Shown: one piece after another, positions 30,691 to 40,599 of the stretch
Layout of the letters: each line of letters starts with the position of its first letter
How positions within the stretch are numbered: the stretch's first letter is position 1
Origin: Strigamia acuminata
Taxonomy: Eukaryota; Arthropoda; Chilopoda; Geophilomorpha; Linotaeniidae
Direction of reading: 5' to 3'
Assembly: GCA_949358305.1 (NCBI GenBank)
Contig: OX442314.1
Span: forward strand, 20,021,060-20,081,059
Length of the DNA stretch: 60,000 nt
Made by a program: the position numbers and the translations under genes
Notes under the pieces: model-generated
The model's database searches: none
Told to the model about the DNA's origin: nothing
The model's input: only the letters and a program-made list of their open reading frames with translations

Positions 30691-30777
30691 TACTGTATTT
30701 GAACTACTTTTACTGACCCCATAAAAAACAACATAATTTTTCACATACGTTAAATTTAAAAATTCATTAAGCTATTA

Positions 30778-31136
30778 GGGGCCGTCCATAAATTACGTAA
30801 CGCCTTAGTGGGGGGGGAAGGGGGTTTCAAACTTTGTTATGGGTTGTTACGACGGAAAGGGAGGGTTTTCAATAATGTTACGTGACATTATTAAAAGATT
30901 GAAAATTGTACTTTAAATGCTTCAATTTATTAAAATTTTGTTTTGTAAATTGTAAATTTGAAAATTGAAATTGAAAATTACTGAATTTGTATTAGATATC
31001 AAAATTTAGGGGGGTGGTCAGTTTTGTTACGTAATTTCCTAGAGGGGGTTTGCGGATTTGTTACGACCTTGTTACAGGGAGAGGAGGGGGGTCTAAAAAT
31101 CCAAAAGTTTGCGTTACGTAATTTATGGACGGCCCC
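30778..31136. mobile_element. DNA element with GGGGCCGTCCATAAATTACG ends
   Basis: Inverted ends of about 28 bp (GGGGCCGTCCATAAATTACG, then TAACGC). Symmetry continues weakly outwards (TTAAGCTAT). The interior has G-runs and TTACGTAA words. 359 bp, no coding capacity; superfamily not assigned. Confidence 0.7.
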
Positions 31137-31475
31137 TTATATAGCTTAATAAATTGTCTCCTAGTAGCACCAGCAATTTAAGTAACGAAAATTAAATTGA
31201 AAGCTTCGAAAAAGTCCCTCAAACAGAAAGGCTACAAAACAAGACGAGAAATACATTCTTAGTTATTTTATAAATTGATTATAAATAATAGCTTCATATT
31301 ACTTTTAAAAAAAATTATAAAAGAAAAATTAATCAAATACTAAGTAATTAATAAATATTGGGTATGAAACGATTCCATTTCAATTTTTATTCAGGATATG
31401 GTATGGTACTAATGAACACACTATAAACCTCAGACAATAGTTATTGTCCAATTAATGTTGCTGAAAATGCCCTGT

Positions 31476-31560
31476 GTATTCAAGTTTAGTTTACTATTAC
31501 GGATTTAAAAAATAATTTAATCTTAATTCAAATTACGAAATGATATAAAACAATAGCACA
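31476..31560 (+). promoter_or_regulatory. Conserved upstream block and TATA-like site of gene C
   Basis: GTATTCAAGTTTAG plus TTTACTATTACGGATTTAA (31476-31508), then GATATAAAA (31552-31560). The ATG is at 31615. Confidence 0.5.
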
Positions 31561-31614
31561 GTAAATTCTAATTGCTTCACAGTGGTATTATCAGCTGTGT
31601 TATTAGTTGTCAAC

Positions 31615-33041
31615 ATGTGTAAAAAAATACCAATTTCAATTTTCTTGATCGTTTGGATGGTCTCATTGACACTGGTAATGATAATGATTGACAACAGCAT
31701 TGTTCAAATTTTTTTTTAAAATTCTTTTCTGTGCTTAAATTTAATTCCTTTTACAGGTGGGGCAAGCCCACGGTGATGATGGTGAGATAGAGCCACCCCA
31801 AGCTCATCAACACCATCATGTGGGGCAAGAAAGCAGTTCCTCAAGCAGTTCCTCAAGCGAGGAACACCATAATCCAAACGCACAACCACAACACCAACAA
31901 GGCAACAGACAACCTCAACACCAACAAGGTAACAGACAACCTCAACACCAACAAGGCAACAGACAACCTCAACACCAACAAGGCAACAGACAACCTCAAC
32001 ACCAACAAGGCAACAGACACCCGCATGGCCAACGAGGCGGCAACAAACAATTGGATAGTTCAGGAGGAGGATTCAATGCAAATATAAATCAAAATAATGA
32101 ATTTTCACCTAATTTTGGAAATATGGGAGCAATTGGAAGTATTGGGGGGAGAGCAGCAACGCAAGGTTCTGGATTCAATACAGAAGGCGGTGGTAATATG
32201 AAAGGAAGAGCAGCTAGTCAACTGGACAGTTCAGGAGGAGGCTTCAATGCAAATATAAATCAAGATAATAATTTTTCACCTACTTTTGGAAATATGGGAG
32301 CAATTGGAAGTATTGGGGGGAGAGCAGCAACGCAAGGTTCTGGATTCAATACAGAAGGCGGTGGTAATATGAAAGGAAGAGCAGCTAGTCAACTGGACAG
32401 TTCAGGAGGAGGCTTCAATGCAAATATAAATCAAAATAATGAATTTTCACCTAATTTTGGAAATATGGGAGCAATTGGAAGTATTGGCGGAAGGGCAGCT
32501 ACTCAACTGGAGAGTTCGGGAGGAGGCTTCAATGCAAATATAAATCAAAATAATAATTTTTCACCTACTTTTGGAAATATAGGAGACATTGGAAGTATTG
32601 GCGGAAGGGCAGCTAGTCAACTGGAGAGTTCGGGAGGAGGCTTCAATGCAAATATAAATCAAAATAATAATTTTTCACCTAATTTTGGAAATATGGGAGA
32701 AATTGGAAGTATTGGCGGAAGAGCTTTTGATGGGAAAGCTTCGAAAATAGGAAGTTATTTAGAAAACCTTTCCGAAGATGACATCGCTAAGTTCTTGTAT
32801 TATGGCATAACATCTTTGGTAAATCATGCTAACTCAAAACACAAAGTTTCGAAGCACCCACAAAAACCTGAATACTTTTTTGACTTTCGAAAAATTTATT
32901 TGCCTACCGACCGCAGGTATCACTATCATATTTTCACTGTATAAATGCTGTGATTGAATTTAATTTTTTTTCTTCTTTTTACTTTTAAAACTTTTCAGTG
33001 ATAGTTCTTCATCGGAATCAGGTTCCAGCAGTGATGAGTAA
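31615..33041 (+). CDS. Family gene C: secreted Gly/Asn repeat protein (5 long repeats)
   Basis: Exons 31615-31674 (MCKKIPISIFLIVWMVSLTL), 31757-32916 and 32999-33041. The small Ser-Gln exon of the other members is absent; exon 2 continues in phase 0 (VGQAHGDDG). Order: His/Ser stretch (HQHHHVGQESSSSSSSSSEE), five tandem 9-residue QPQHQQGNR-type units, five 35-residue GGGFNANINQ units, two of them followed by the short unit GSGFNTEGGGNMKGRAASQ, then the C-terminal module (YLENLSEDDIAKFLYYGI, PEYFFDFRKIYLPTD). Splicing at CGCAG/GTATCA adds SDSSSSESGSSSDE; retention would end RYHYHIFTV. Very low aromatic content apart from the Phe of each repeat. Probably secreted structural or matrix protein; not a family I recognise. 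Confidence 0.85.
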
Positions 33042-34830
33042 ATGAAGAGTCGTGACACAATCTATGGCATGTAATAAAATGTATGTAATAAAATCTGATA
33101 ATTCAAAATTAAACAAAAAAAAATATTTATGTACATTACAATAACTCAGAGAATAAAAAAATTAAGAAATTTGATTAAAGAATATCAAATCTTTGAATTG
33201 AATTTTTTCTTCTTTTTTTATTTATAATTTTTCAGTGTCCTGGATAGATCTTCAGAGCAAAGGTTAAGCAGATCTGGGCAGTAATTATGTAATTCTCTTC
33301 CCCAGGGTGGGTTCAGACCCCCCCCCCCCATTTCCCCAAAAGAATTGTTGTGCGCAATTTCAATTTTCAATATACCGGTAGATTCGTTTTATTTTAATTT
33401 GGGACAGGAGGCATTTTCTTTGTACTTTATTTGAATTATTTTAATGTATTAAATATTCCAGGATTTACTTTGTATAAAAATTGTGACAGAAAAATACAGT
33501 TTTTAATTTTGTTAATTGTATACACCCCTTCAGTGGTTCAGCTGCTTTAAATCTATCTACCAGGGAGCATAAAAATCGATTGAGATTAAATGACATCAAT
33601 CTTTACCCGGTCACTTGTCGTAGTGTTGCATTGTGATGTCATTCACATTCATAATAAAGTATTGTTTTACGAGACAACATGCACCATTTCAATACCGTCG
33701 ACGAACATTCCAGTCGTGACCGATACCGTTCACATTGACGAGAAACTTCAGACCAAAAACTAAACGTGGATAGACTACAATACAGCCAAAGAAATGACCA
33801 ATTAGTTGGCTCAACGTGATCCCCTACATGTACATACCTTTTTGAGTCTTACATCTGTTTATCTAAAAAAATTATAAACTTTGAAACTTGGACTCCGACC
33901 TTCAAAGCTACGGAGAGGCCCTCTCTCCCGTACTCCAATATCCATACCCCGCAGACACTTCGAAAACTTGGTAAACACACCGCGCGTAGGAAGGCGAAGC
34001 GACCCAACGATGCTTCACTGCATCACGCGCTGCGCGACCATCATGATGTAGTTACGCACAAAAAAAGAATCGTTTTCGACCTGAATTTCTTTCGACTTGA
34101 GGAGAAGCAGAAAACCCGAAAACGTAATTAAAACGCGTTTTGAATTAAAACAAATTAAAAAATTAAATTAAATCAAGTGAAAACACGATTCGGATGTTGA
34201 TTGAAACGAATGTACCGTAGCTTATAAAATGTGATTAATCCGGTATAAATGTAAGAACACCAAAATTTAAAAACAGCCATACTGCAAGCTTTGCGGATGC
34301 CAAAGGTCACTGAATATCGAAAAGAATACTGGTTGGAGTCGAAAGAATTTTAAGTGAAAAATATCCAGTCGAAAATAATTACCAAAAACTTAAAATAGGT
34401 GCTTTGTTTTGAAAAATTTTACTGACCCTATAAAACACCATAATTTTTCACATACACGACACAATACTGGCCAAAAAAATTGTACATCTTTAGTATAATC
34501 AAAGTAAAATTTAAAATTTATTAGGAGTATACGCTACTAGCACCAGCAATTAAAATAAACCAGCGGCAGAATTTGAAACTACGGTAAATTAAAAGTTTTG
34601 AAAGAACTTCACCCCTACCCCCCTCCCACTAAAGACTACGAACACACGCTTTATTATTTTTTTCATTATATGTATAACTAATAAAAATTGATATACCGTA
34701 ATACCATTTTATGAAACTATTTCATTTCAAATTTTATTCAGGATATGGTATGATACTTAATGAACACACTATAACCTTGTACAATACAGCAGTTATTGGC
34801 CATAGTTAAATGTTGCTGGAAATACCTTAT
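33042..34830. other. Intergenic region between genes C and D (segmental duplicates)
   Basis: 33060-33640 matches 29310-29640 downstream of gene B, and 33960-34430 matches 27200-27760 and 30440-30530. At about 33225-33285 a TTTTTCAG followed by a Ser-containing stub resembles a decayed last exon. No intact gene. Confidence 0.45.
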
Positions 34831-34900
34831 GTATTCAAGTTTACTATTACGGATTTAAGAACAATAAAATCTTAATTCAAATTACTAAATGATATAAAAT
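34831..34900 (+). promoter_or_regulatory. Conserved upstream block and TATA-like site of gene D
   Basis: GTATTCAAGTTTACTATTAC then GGATTTAAG (34831-34859) and GATATAAAAT (34891-34900), 107 and about 70 bp before the ATG. Confidence 0.5.
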
Positions 34901-34965
34901 AATAGCACACTAAATTCGAATTATTTTACATTAACAGTAGCATTATCAGTTATTAAGTCACTAAC

Positions 34966-35872
34966 ATGCTTAAAACGATGCAAATTTCAATTTTCTTGTT
35001 TGTTTTTATGATCACATTGACAAAAGTAATGAGTAATGATTGCTACCAAATTTTTTCAATATCTTTCTCAACATTCTTTTTCTTTGCACATTTCTTTTTT
35101 ACAGAGTCAACAAAACACACCTGATGAACAACAACCTGGTGTGATAAAAAAACCTCACTTAGATGAGAAAAACTAAAAAAATTGTTTGTCCATTCTAATT
35201 TTTAATATTATTTTTAGGCAACGATCAAACGGGTGGTCGCGAGAGACAACCATTTGGTGTTGGAACCAACAGAAAACCATTTGGTGTTGGAACCAGACAA
35301 GAAGGCGACGGACAAGAAGGCGACGGACAAGAAGGCAACGGACAAGAAGGCGACAGTCAACCGCAATATCAACAAAACAGCCGACAACCGCAACAAGGAC
35401 AAAGGCAAAAAGACAACAGAAAACCACGAGGCCAACGAGGCGGCAACAAACAACTGGATACTACAGGAGGAGGATTTAATGCAAATATAAATCAAGATAA
35501 TAATTTTTCACCTAATTTTGGAAATATGGGATCTATTGGAAGTATTGGCGGAAGAGCTCTTGGAGCAAGTGGGAAAGCTTCGAAAATAGGAACTTATTTA
35601 GATAACCTTTCCGAAGATGACATTGCGAAGTTCTTGTACTACGGCATTAAATATTTAATAAATAATGCTAATCAAAAACACAAAGGTTCGACACAGGCAC
35701 ATAAACCAGAATACTTTTTCGATTTTCGTCAAATTTATATGCCTACTGACAGCAGGTACGACTATCATGTTTTCACTGTACAAAAATGTTGTAATTGAAT
35801 TGAAATTTTTAAAAAAACTTTTCGCTTTAATAATTTTTCAATAGCTCTTCAAGCGAAAGTTCAGCTGAATAA
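34966..35872 (+). CDS. Family gene D: short member with one Gly/Asn repeat
   Basis: Exons 34966-35025 (MLKTMQISIFLFVFMITLTK), 35105-35138 (SQQNTPDEQQPG), 35218-35755 and 35845-35872, phases 0, 1, 2. The donor after exon 2 is taken as G/GTGTGA; the position homologous to gene B's donor (GGTGAGAAAAAC) reads GATGAGAAAAAC and cannot work. The long exon starts GNDQTGGRERQ, has two copies of QPFGVGT-like and four of QEGDG units, a Gln-rich part, one GGGFNANINQDNNFSPNF repeat and the C-terminal module (YLDNLSEDDIAKFLYYGI, PEYFFDFRQIYMPTD). The last exon gives SSSSSESSAE. Function unknown. Confidence 0.7.
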
Positions 35873-36394
35873 GGGCAGTAACGAGAAAGTTTCTTCCGCC
35901 AGATGGCTTTGAGCAGACGCGTGACGAGGGCGAGGAAACAGTGATTCAAACTTTATGGATTTTGTTGATAGATGGCTGTTTTTTGTTTATTCAATTTTAT
36001 GTATTCTAATTGGTTTTGTCAAATGTGTCGTCAAAGTGCATACTTATTTTCTCTATTACTTTATTAAACGACTCTGAAACATAAACATTAAGTTTATTAT
36101 ACTGTTACACAAACAAAAAAAATTGTTTTACATCCGTGAAGTAAATGCTTTTATTCAGGGATTTATTGTTGGAACTTATACAACTGGGATGGTTGTAATT
36201 CCGACTGCTGAAATGCAGTCATCATAAGAATACTCATTTTGAGGGCCCGGGGAGAAAATGAGGAATCCAAACAATTGATTTTGTAAGTCGACTGGTTTTA
36301 ATATAAGAAATGAGTGAGCGACGTTGCTAGGCAGTTGTAGCCTAGCAACAGTGTTATGAATTACTATTGTTACACCGTAGTGATGTCAAACAGA

Positions 36395-36540
36395 CAAGAC
36401 AGTGGCGGCGAGCGGCGATCCGAGTCCAGTGGCGGCGATCCGAGTCCAGTGGCGGCAAGCTGGGTCTGGTGGCGGCGATCCAAGTCCGGCAGCGACGAGC
36501 GGTGACAAACGGCGACTTGAGTCCTGCGGTGGCGAGCGGC
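36395..36540. repeat. GC-rich minisatellite (GTGGCGGCGATCCGAGTCCA)
   Basis: Four to six degenerate units of about 20-40 bp immediately left of the decayed Copia element; similar GGCGGCGAGCGG words resume at 39196-39235 on its right, so the element probably inserted into this repeat. Confidence 0.6.
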
Positions 36541-36848
36541 AAAGTTAGATTATATTTGATATACAATGAGTATGTGTAATGAATGGTTACAATTGTAGTT
36601 CCCATGAATAAGACAAATTGTAACAGAGAACAATAAAATACAAAGAGGTGTAGATTCACCTTTGTTATGTTTCGATGAATGAAAGTGATGTGTGTGTGAA
36701 TTTCTCTCAATTCTAAATTGCCCCAACATGGGTTATGGGCCCCAGTCACGGTGGGAAGTCAAGATAATGACAGAAAAATTTACGAATTAATTCGTGTGCT
36801 GATTCAAGTTTTTTTTTTCGACTTTAAAACGAATGTTGACGTTCGGAA

Positions 36849-38971
36849 ATGGCGGCCAAGTTGGAACAGTCGGCCACATACGTGGAAAAATTGAATGGCA
36901 AGAACTATCCATCATGGGAATACCGCGTGCGTATTTTGCTTCGAGCGAAAGATGTCTGGACGTCTGTAAAGACGATTTCCCGGTCAAAGCGTTGGGCGAG
37001 AGCGACGTGGATTTCAAGGCAAGACAAGACGTATGGAATACTAAGGATATTGAGGCACTGAATTTGATCCTCCAGACCATCGACTCGGCACAACTTATGT
37101 TGGAAATGAATGAGAGGAGATGGCATTGATTGTTGCTGATATACTCGTTTATTCAGCGCGCACGTTATTGCAACGATCTGCACGTTCCCGCAACGTCACC
37201 GGAAGTCACGTGATGGGTCAGTGGTACAGTCATAATACACATAACTCCCCCTGGCGGTGGGAGACCCTTACACGGGATTTGGAATACACTGGGCCAGGTG
37301 ACACAAAATATCAACAACTTAGACATGTATTAAATAAGGATACGGCCAAGGAGGCCTGGATGGCTTTGAAAATCTAAAATCAAAGCAATTTAGCAGAACT
37401 AAAAGTGCAGAAGAGAGTCGAATTGGGGCACACGATGATGAAGCAAGGCTGGCCGTGCCTGGCATAAAACATTGGAGGCAGAACTGTTGAAAGTTGGTTT
37501 TTTCAAGCATCCGAGTGAACAATGTGTTTATGTTTACATGAGTGGAAAATCAACCATAATTATGGCAACATATGTTGATGATTTGTTGACTTTGGACAAC
37601 AATAGTGAATTATTAGACCAATTAATGGCAAGGATACGACTCCGGATAAAGGTGATAGATTTGGGCGAGATAAAGAGCTTATTGGGCATACAAATAAAGC
37701 AGGATCAGAAGAAAAATCAAATCACCTTAGATCAATCCAAATATATTTTTCAGTTAGCGTCCAAATTTGTTTTGGACCAAGCAAGGGGCCGCTGTACTGG
37801 GCGCGACATAGCCAGGCGCGACTGTCGCGCTTCGAAATGTGAAAGGATTTCGAAGCGCGACAAGAAAGTACACGTTATTTCAAAACGCAACAAAAATTTT
37901 TTTTTGAATGCAGCTAACGTGTATTCATAAGGGAAAATGCTTTGGATCAGAATGCTGTGACCAACTGGCAGCCGCCAGTTGACTTCCCGTCTTCGATGTG
38001 ACAATTCGTGTCACGTTGTCCGAACGTGACGCAACACATTCGCTGGTGTCGCGCCACGCTATTCTAACGTGTCGCGCCACGCTATTCCTAGGTGTCGCAA
38101 ACTGCAGCTTGTCGCGCCAAGCTATTGACAACAATGTTGCGCCCATTGCTAAGCGCGAATCGCAATGTCGCGCCTAGCTATGTCGCGCTCTGTACGCATC
38201 ACCCAAGCAAGGACGGTAAAAGTTCCGATGGAAGTTTCACAAAAATTGGACGCCCCGAATTATCCATTGGGACCATCAGCGACAGACAAGCCTTACAGAG
38301 AACTCATAGGCGCGTTACTCTACCTTGCACAGGGTACGCACCCTGATATTGCATTCCCAGTCTCATTCCTCTCCCAGTGTTTAAACGATCCAAAACAGGC
38401 CCACTGGATTGCTGCGAAGAGAATTTTGAGATATTTAATTGCGACTGTAAATTATCGCTTGAGGTACGTGGGTACCAGTGGAGACTTAACAGGATATACG
38501 GATTCATCTTGGAATTCCTGTAATGCAGGTGCAAAATCATTTGCGGAATTTATCACGACATTTAACAGGACGGCCATTACGTGGCAGGCAAAGAAACAAA
38601 GCCTAATCAGCTTATCATCATGTGAAGCTGAATTTTCAGGCCTGGTTGAAGTAGCAAAAAAAATAAAATGGGTCAAGAATGTATTCGAAGACTTAAAGTT
38701 GACTGAAGGAAAGCAACCCATAATTATTTATTGCGATAATCAACCGGCAATTGACTTGACGAAAAATCCTTGTTACCACGCCAGAACCAAACACTTTAAC
38801 AGAAGAGTATCTTTTATTAGACAAGATGTTAATGAAGGAGTTTACAAAGTAAATTATTTACCAACGAATGCGATGCTCGCGGATATGATGACAAAAGCCG
38901 TCTCTGAAACGAAATTGAAGCAAGCATGCGAAGGAATAGGATTAGTGGATTTTTCAAATGAAAACAAATTG
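36849..38971 (+). pseudogene. Copia element 3 gag-pol remnant
   Basis: Gag begins MAAKLEQSATYVEKLNGKNY, shifts frame near 36970, is interrupted by about 230 bp of foreign sequence (about 37090-37315), resumes (LNKDTAKEAWMALK) and at about 37448 is fused to GRAWHKTLEAELLKVG of reverse transcriptase, so protease, integrase and half of RT are deleted. RT continues with TYVDDLLTL, is split by the insertion at 37787-38204, and resumes ARTVKVPMEVSQKLD through RNase H (SSCEAEF, YCDNQPAIDLT). Inactive. Confidence 0.8.
37787..38204. mobile_element. Non-autonomous element with GTGTCGCGCCACGCTATTC subrepeats (copy 2)
   Basis: 418 bp flanked by the perfect 8-bp duplication AAGCAAGG (37779-37786, 38205-38212). 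Its removal restores the RT reading of Copia element 3. Inverted ends GGGCGCGACATAGCCAGGCG and reverse complement of CGCCTAGCTATGTCGCGCT. Interior subrepeats (about 38046-38120) are shared with 11880-12148. The 8-bp duplication suggests hAT. Confidence 0.8.
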
Positions 38972-39195
38972 TAAATCTCATATACATATATTAAGTATTT
39001 AATATGGGCAGTGTTAGATTATATTTGATATACAATGAGTATGTGTAATGAATGGTTACAATTGTAGTAACCATGAATAAGACAAATTGTAACAGAACAA
39101 TAAAAGACAAAGAGGTATAGATTCACCTTTGTTATGTTTCGATGAATGAAAGTGATGTGTGGGTGAATTTCTCTCAATTCTAAATTGCCCAAACA

Positions 39196-39802
39196 GGCGA
39201 CCGACTGAAGGAGCACCGGCGGCGAGCGGCGAGCTGACCTCTTGGACGTGGCCGATGCGGAGACAAATCTCCATGCCTTATAAGATAAAACACAAGGAGG
39301 AAAGCAACATGGTGCCCAAGATGGGGAATCTAGAGCACACTCTAGTGGCAGAAAAAATTAAACAAAAAAAAACTTAATCCTGCACAACACCCTGTCATAA
39401 AACAAGAGATGAGCAACAAATAACTGCTTTGTGCAGAGAAGGTAAATACAGCAAGGAGCCAACTAGTTACTTAAAAATTAAACATTAAAACAAAAACAAT
39501 TCATTAACAACTTAAATTTCTACAACTACAAATACATTTCTCAAGTCAGTTTTCCTCGCTGATCTGCAACAAGACACTGAATAAAGGCCATAAACCATTA
39601 AATACAGTCTCTTGTGCTAATTCAATCAATGTGTCATGCATCCAGCACTATTTAGGCATTCCCGTGCCCTAATGGCGTCCTTCCATTCTCACATTTTCAT
39701 AAAAATTGATGTATTGCAATGCTATTTTATGAAATATCAAAAATTGTTTCTAATTTCTTTTTCTCGTATAGATTTCTCAGGAATTTTCTCTAATCACAAA
39801 AG
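39196..39802. other. Intergenic stretch, no gene seen
   Basis: AT-rich sequence between the decayed Copia element and the fold-back element; short frames only. Confidence 0.4.
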
Positions 39803-40285
39803 TACTAGTCAAATCCATATATCCTCATACTCCTGTGAAAGTGATAGAAGTAAAATATTTGGATCGACCTCAAATTAAATCTAGTTTTAATCAAATCTTG
39901 AAATTTTAAGCAGTTAAATAGATACATCTGAAGAAAGTATAAACAAAATTTCATGCCAATCGAGCTTGAATTAATAAAAATAGAAGCATATTTCAAAGTA
40001 ACATTTGATTCATATATCCTCATACCAGCTTGCACATGGTACAAATATTTTCATACTCTGTATTTTAATGTAAAAATATTTACATTCACAAAATAGTTTT
40101 ATGTAAATATGATCTTGCTAGTAAGAATAGCATAAAACCTTTCAATTATAGATATTTTGTCAGTAAAATGTCTCCAAAAAAGGCTGTTGTGAGCGCTGAA
40201 ACATGACTGTATTGGACAAGTTGCACATTGACCTGGGTATTTTCCTTTTAAAACTTATAGTATTCCCTTTAAGAACAGCAGTATG

Positions 40286-40435
40286 TGTTGGGGTAATTGC
40301 GCATGCTCAATCCAATAATATAGTGCACGTCGCGTGCCGTTGTTTCTTTTCACACTTTGTATTATTCTTGCCGAGTAAAAGGTTGTTTCTGTTTTCTCCT
40401 CTTCAAACTGACTTTTTATTCTACGAAATATAACA
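40286..40435 (+). repeat. 5' LTR of Copia element 2
   Basis: 150 bp, same as 44845-44994. Confidence 0.95.
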
Positions 40436-40438
40436 AAT

Positions 40439-40455
40439 TGGTAGCAGAGGATTGG
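40439..40455 (+). other. Primer binding site of Copia element 2, tRNA-iMet 3'-end type
   Basis: TGGTAGCAGAGGATTGG lies three bases after the LTR and is complementary to the 3' end of an animal initiator tRNA-Met (TGGTAGCAGAGGATGG expected, one extra T). This is the conventional priming mode, unlike Copia elements 1 and 3. Confidence 0.75.
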
Positions 40456-40599
40456 TTTTGCCGAAAAAGCATCTACCCTCGCTTGATAAACGGTTTTTTC
40501 GAGAGAATTAAGAACGTTGCTGAGACGAAACGGATTGGGAGGCAAGGCTTATTTTTGGGACTCGTAATTCGAACGTCGTCGCAATTCGAACATATTCTG

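Larger units (their letters stand above)
36543..39195 (+). mobile_element. Copia element 3, decayed and internally deleted
   Basis: LTRs of about 186 bp (36543-36728, 39012-39195; GTTAGATTATATTTG...CAACA or AAACA) with several differences. The target duplication is imperfect (GGCAA/GGCGA). A primer site of the internal tRNA-iMet type, GGTTATGGGCCCCAG, follows the 5' LTR (36731-36745). The interior keeps part of gag, then jumps to the middle of reverse transcriptase. Confidence 0.8.

Noticed and set aside
31853-32050. Leu/Val-rich frame opposite gene C's Gln repeats (and similar ones at 47520-47887)
   Set aside because: Antisense shadow of the CAACAAGG repeat DNA; no independent support.
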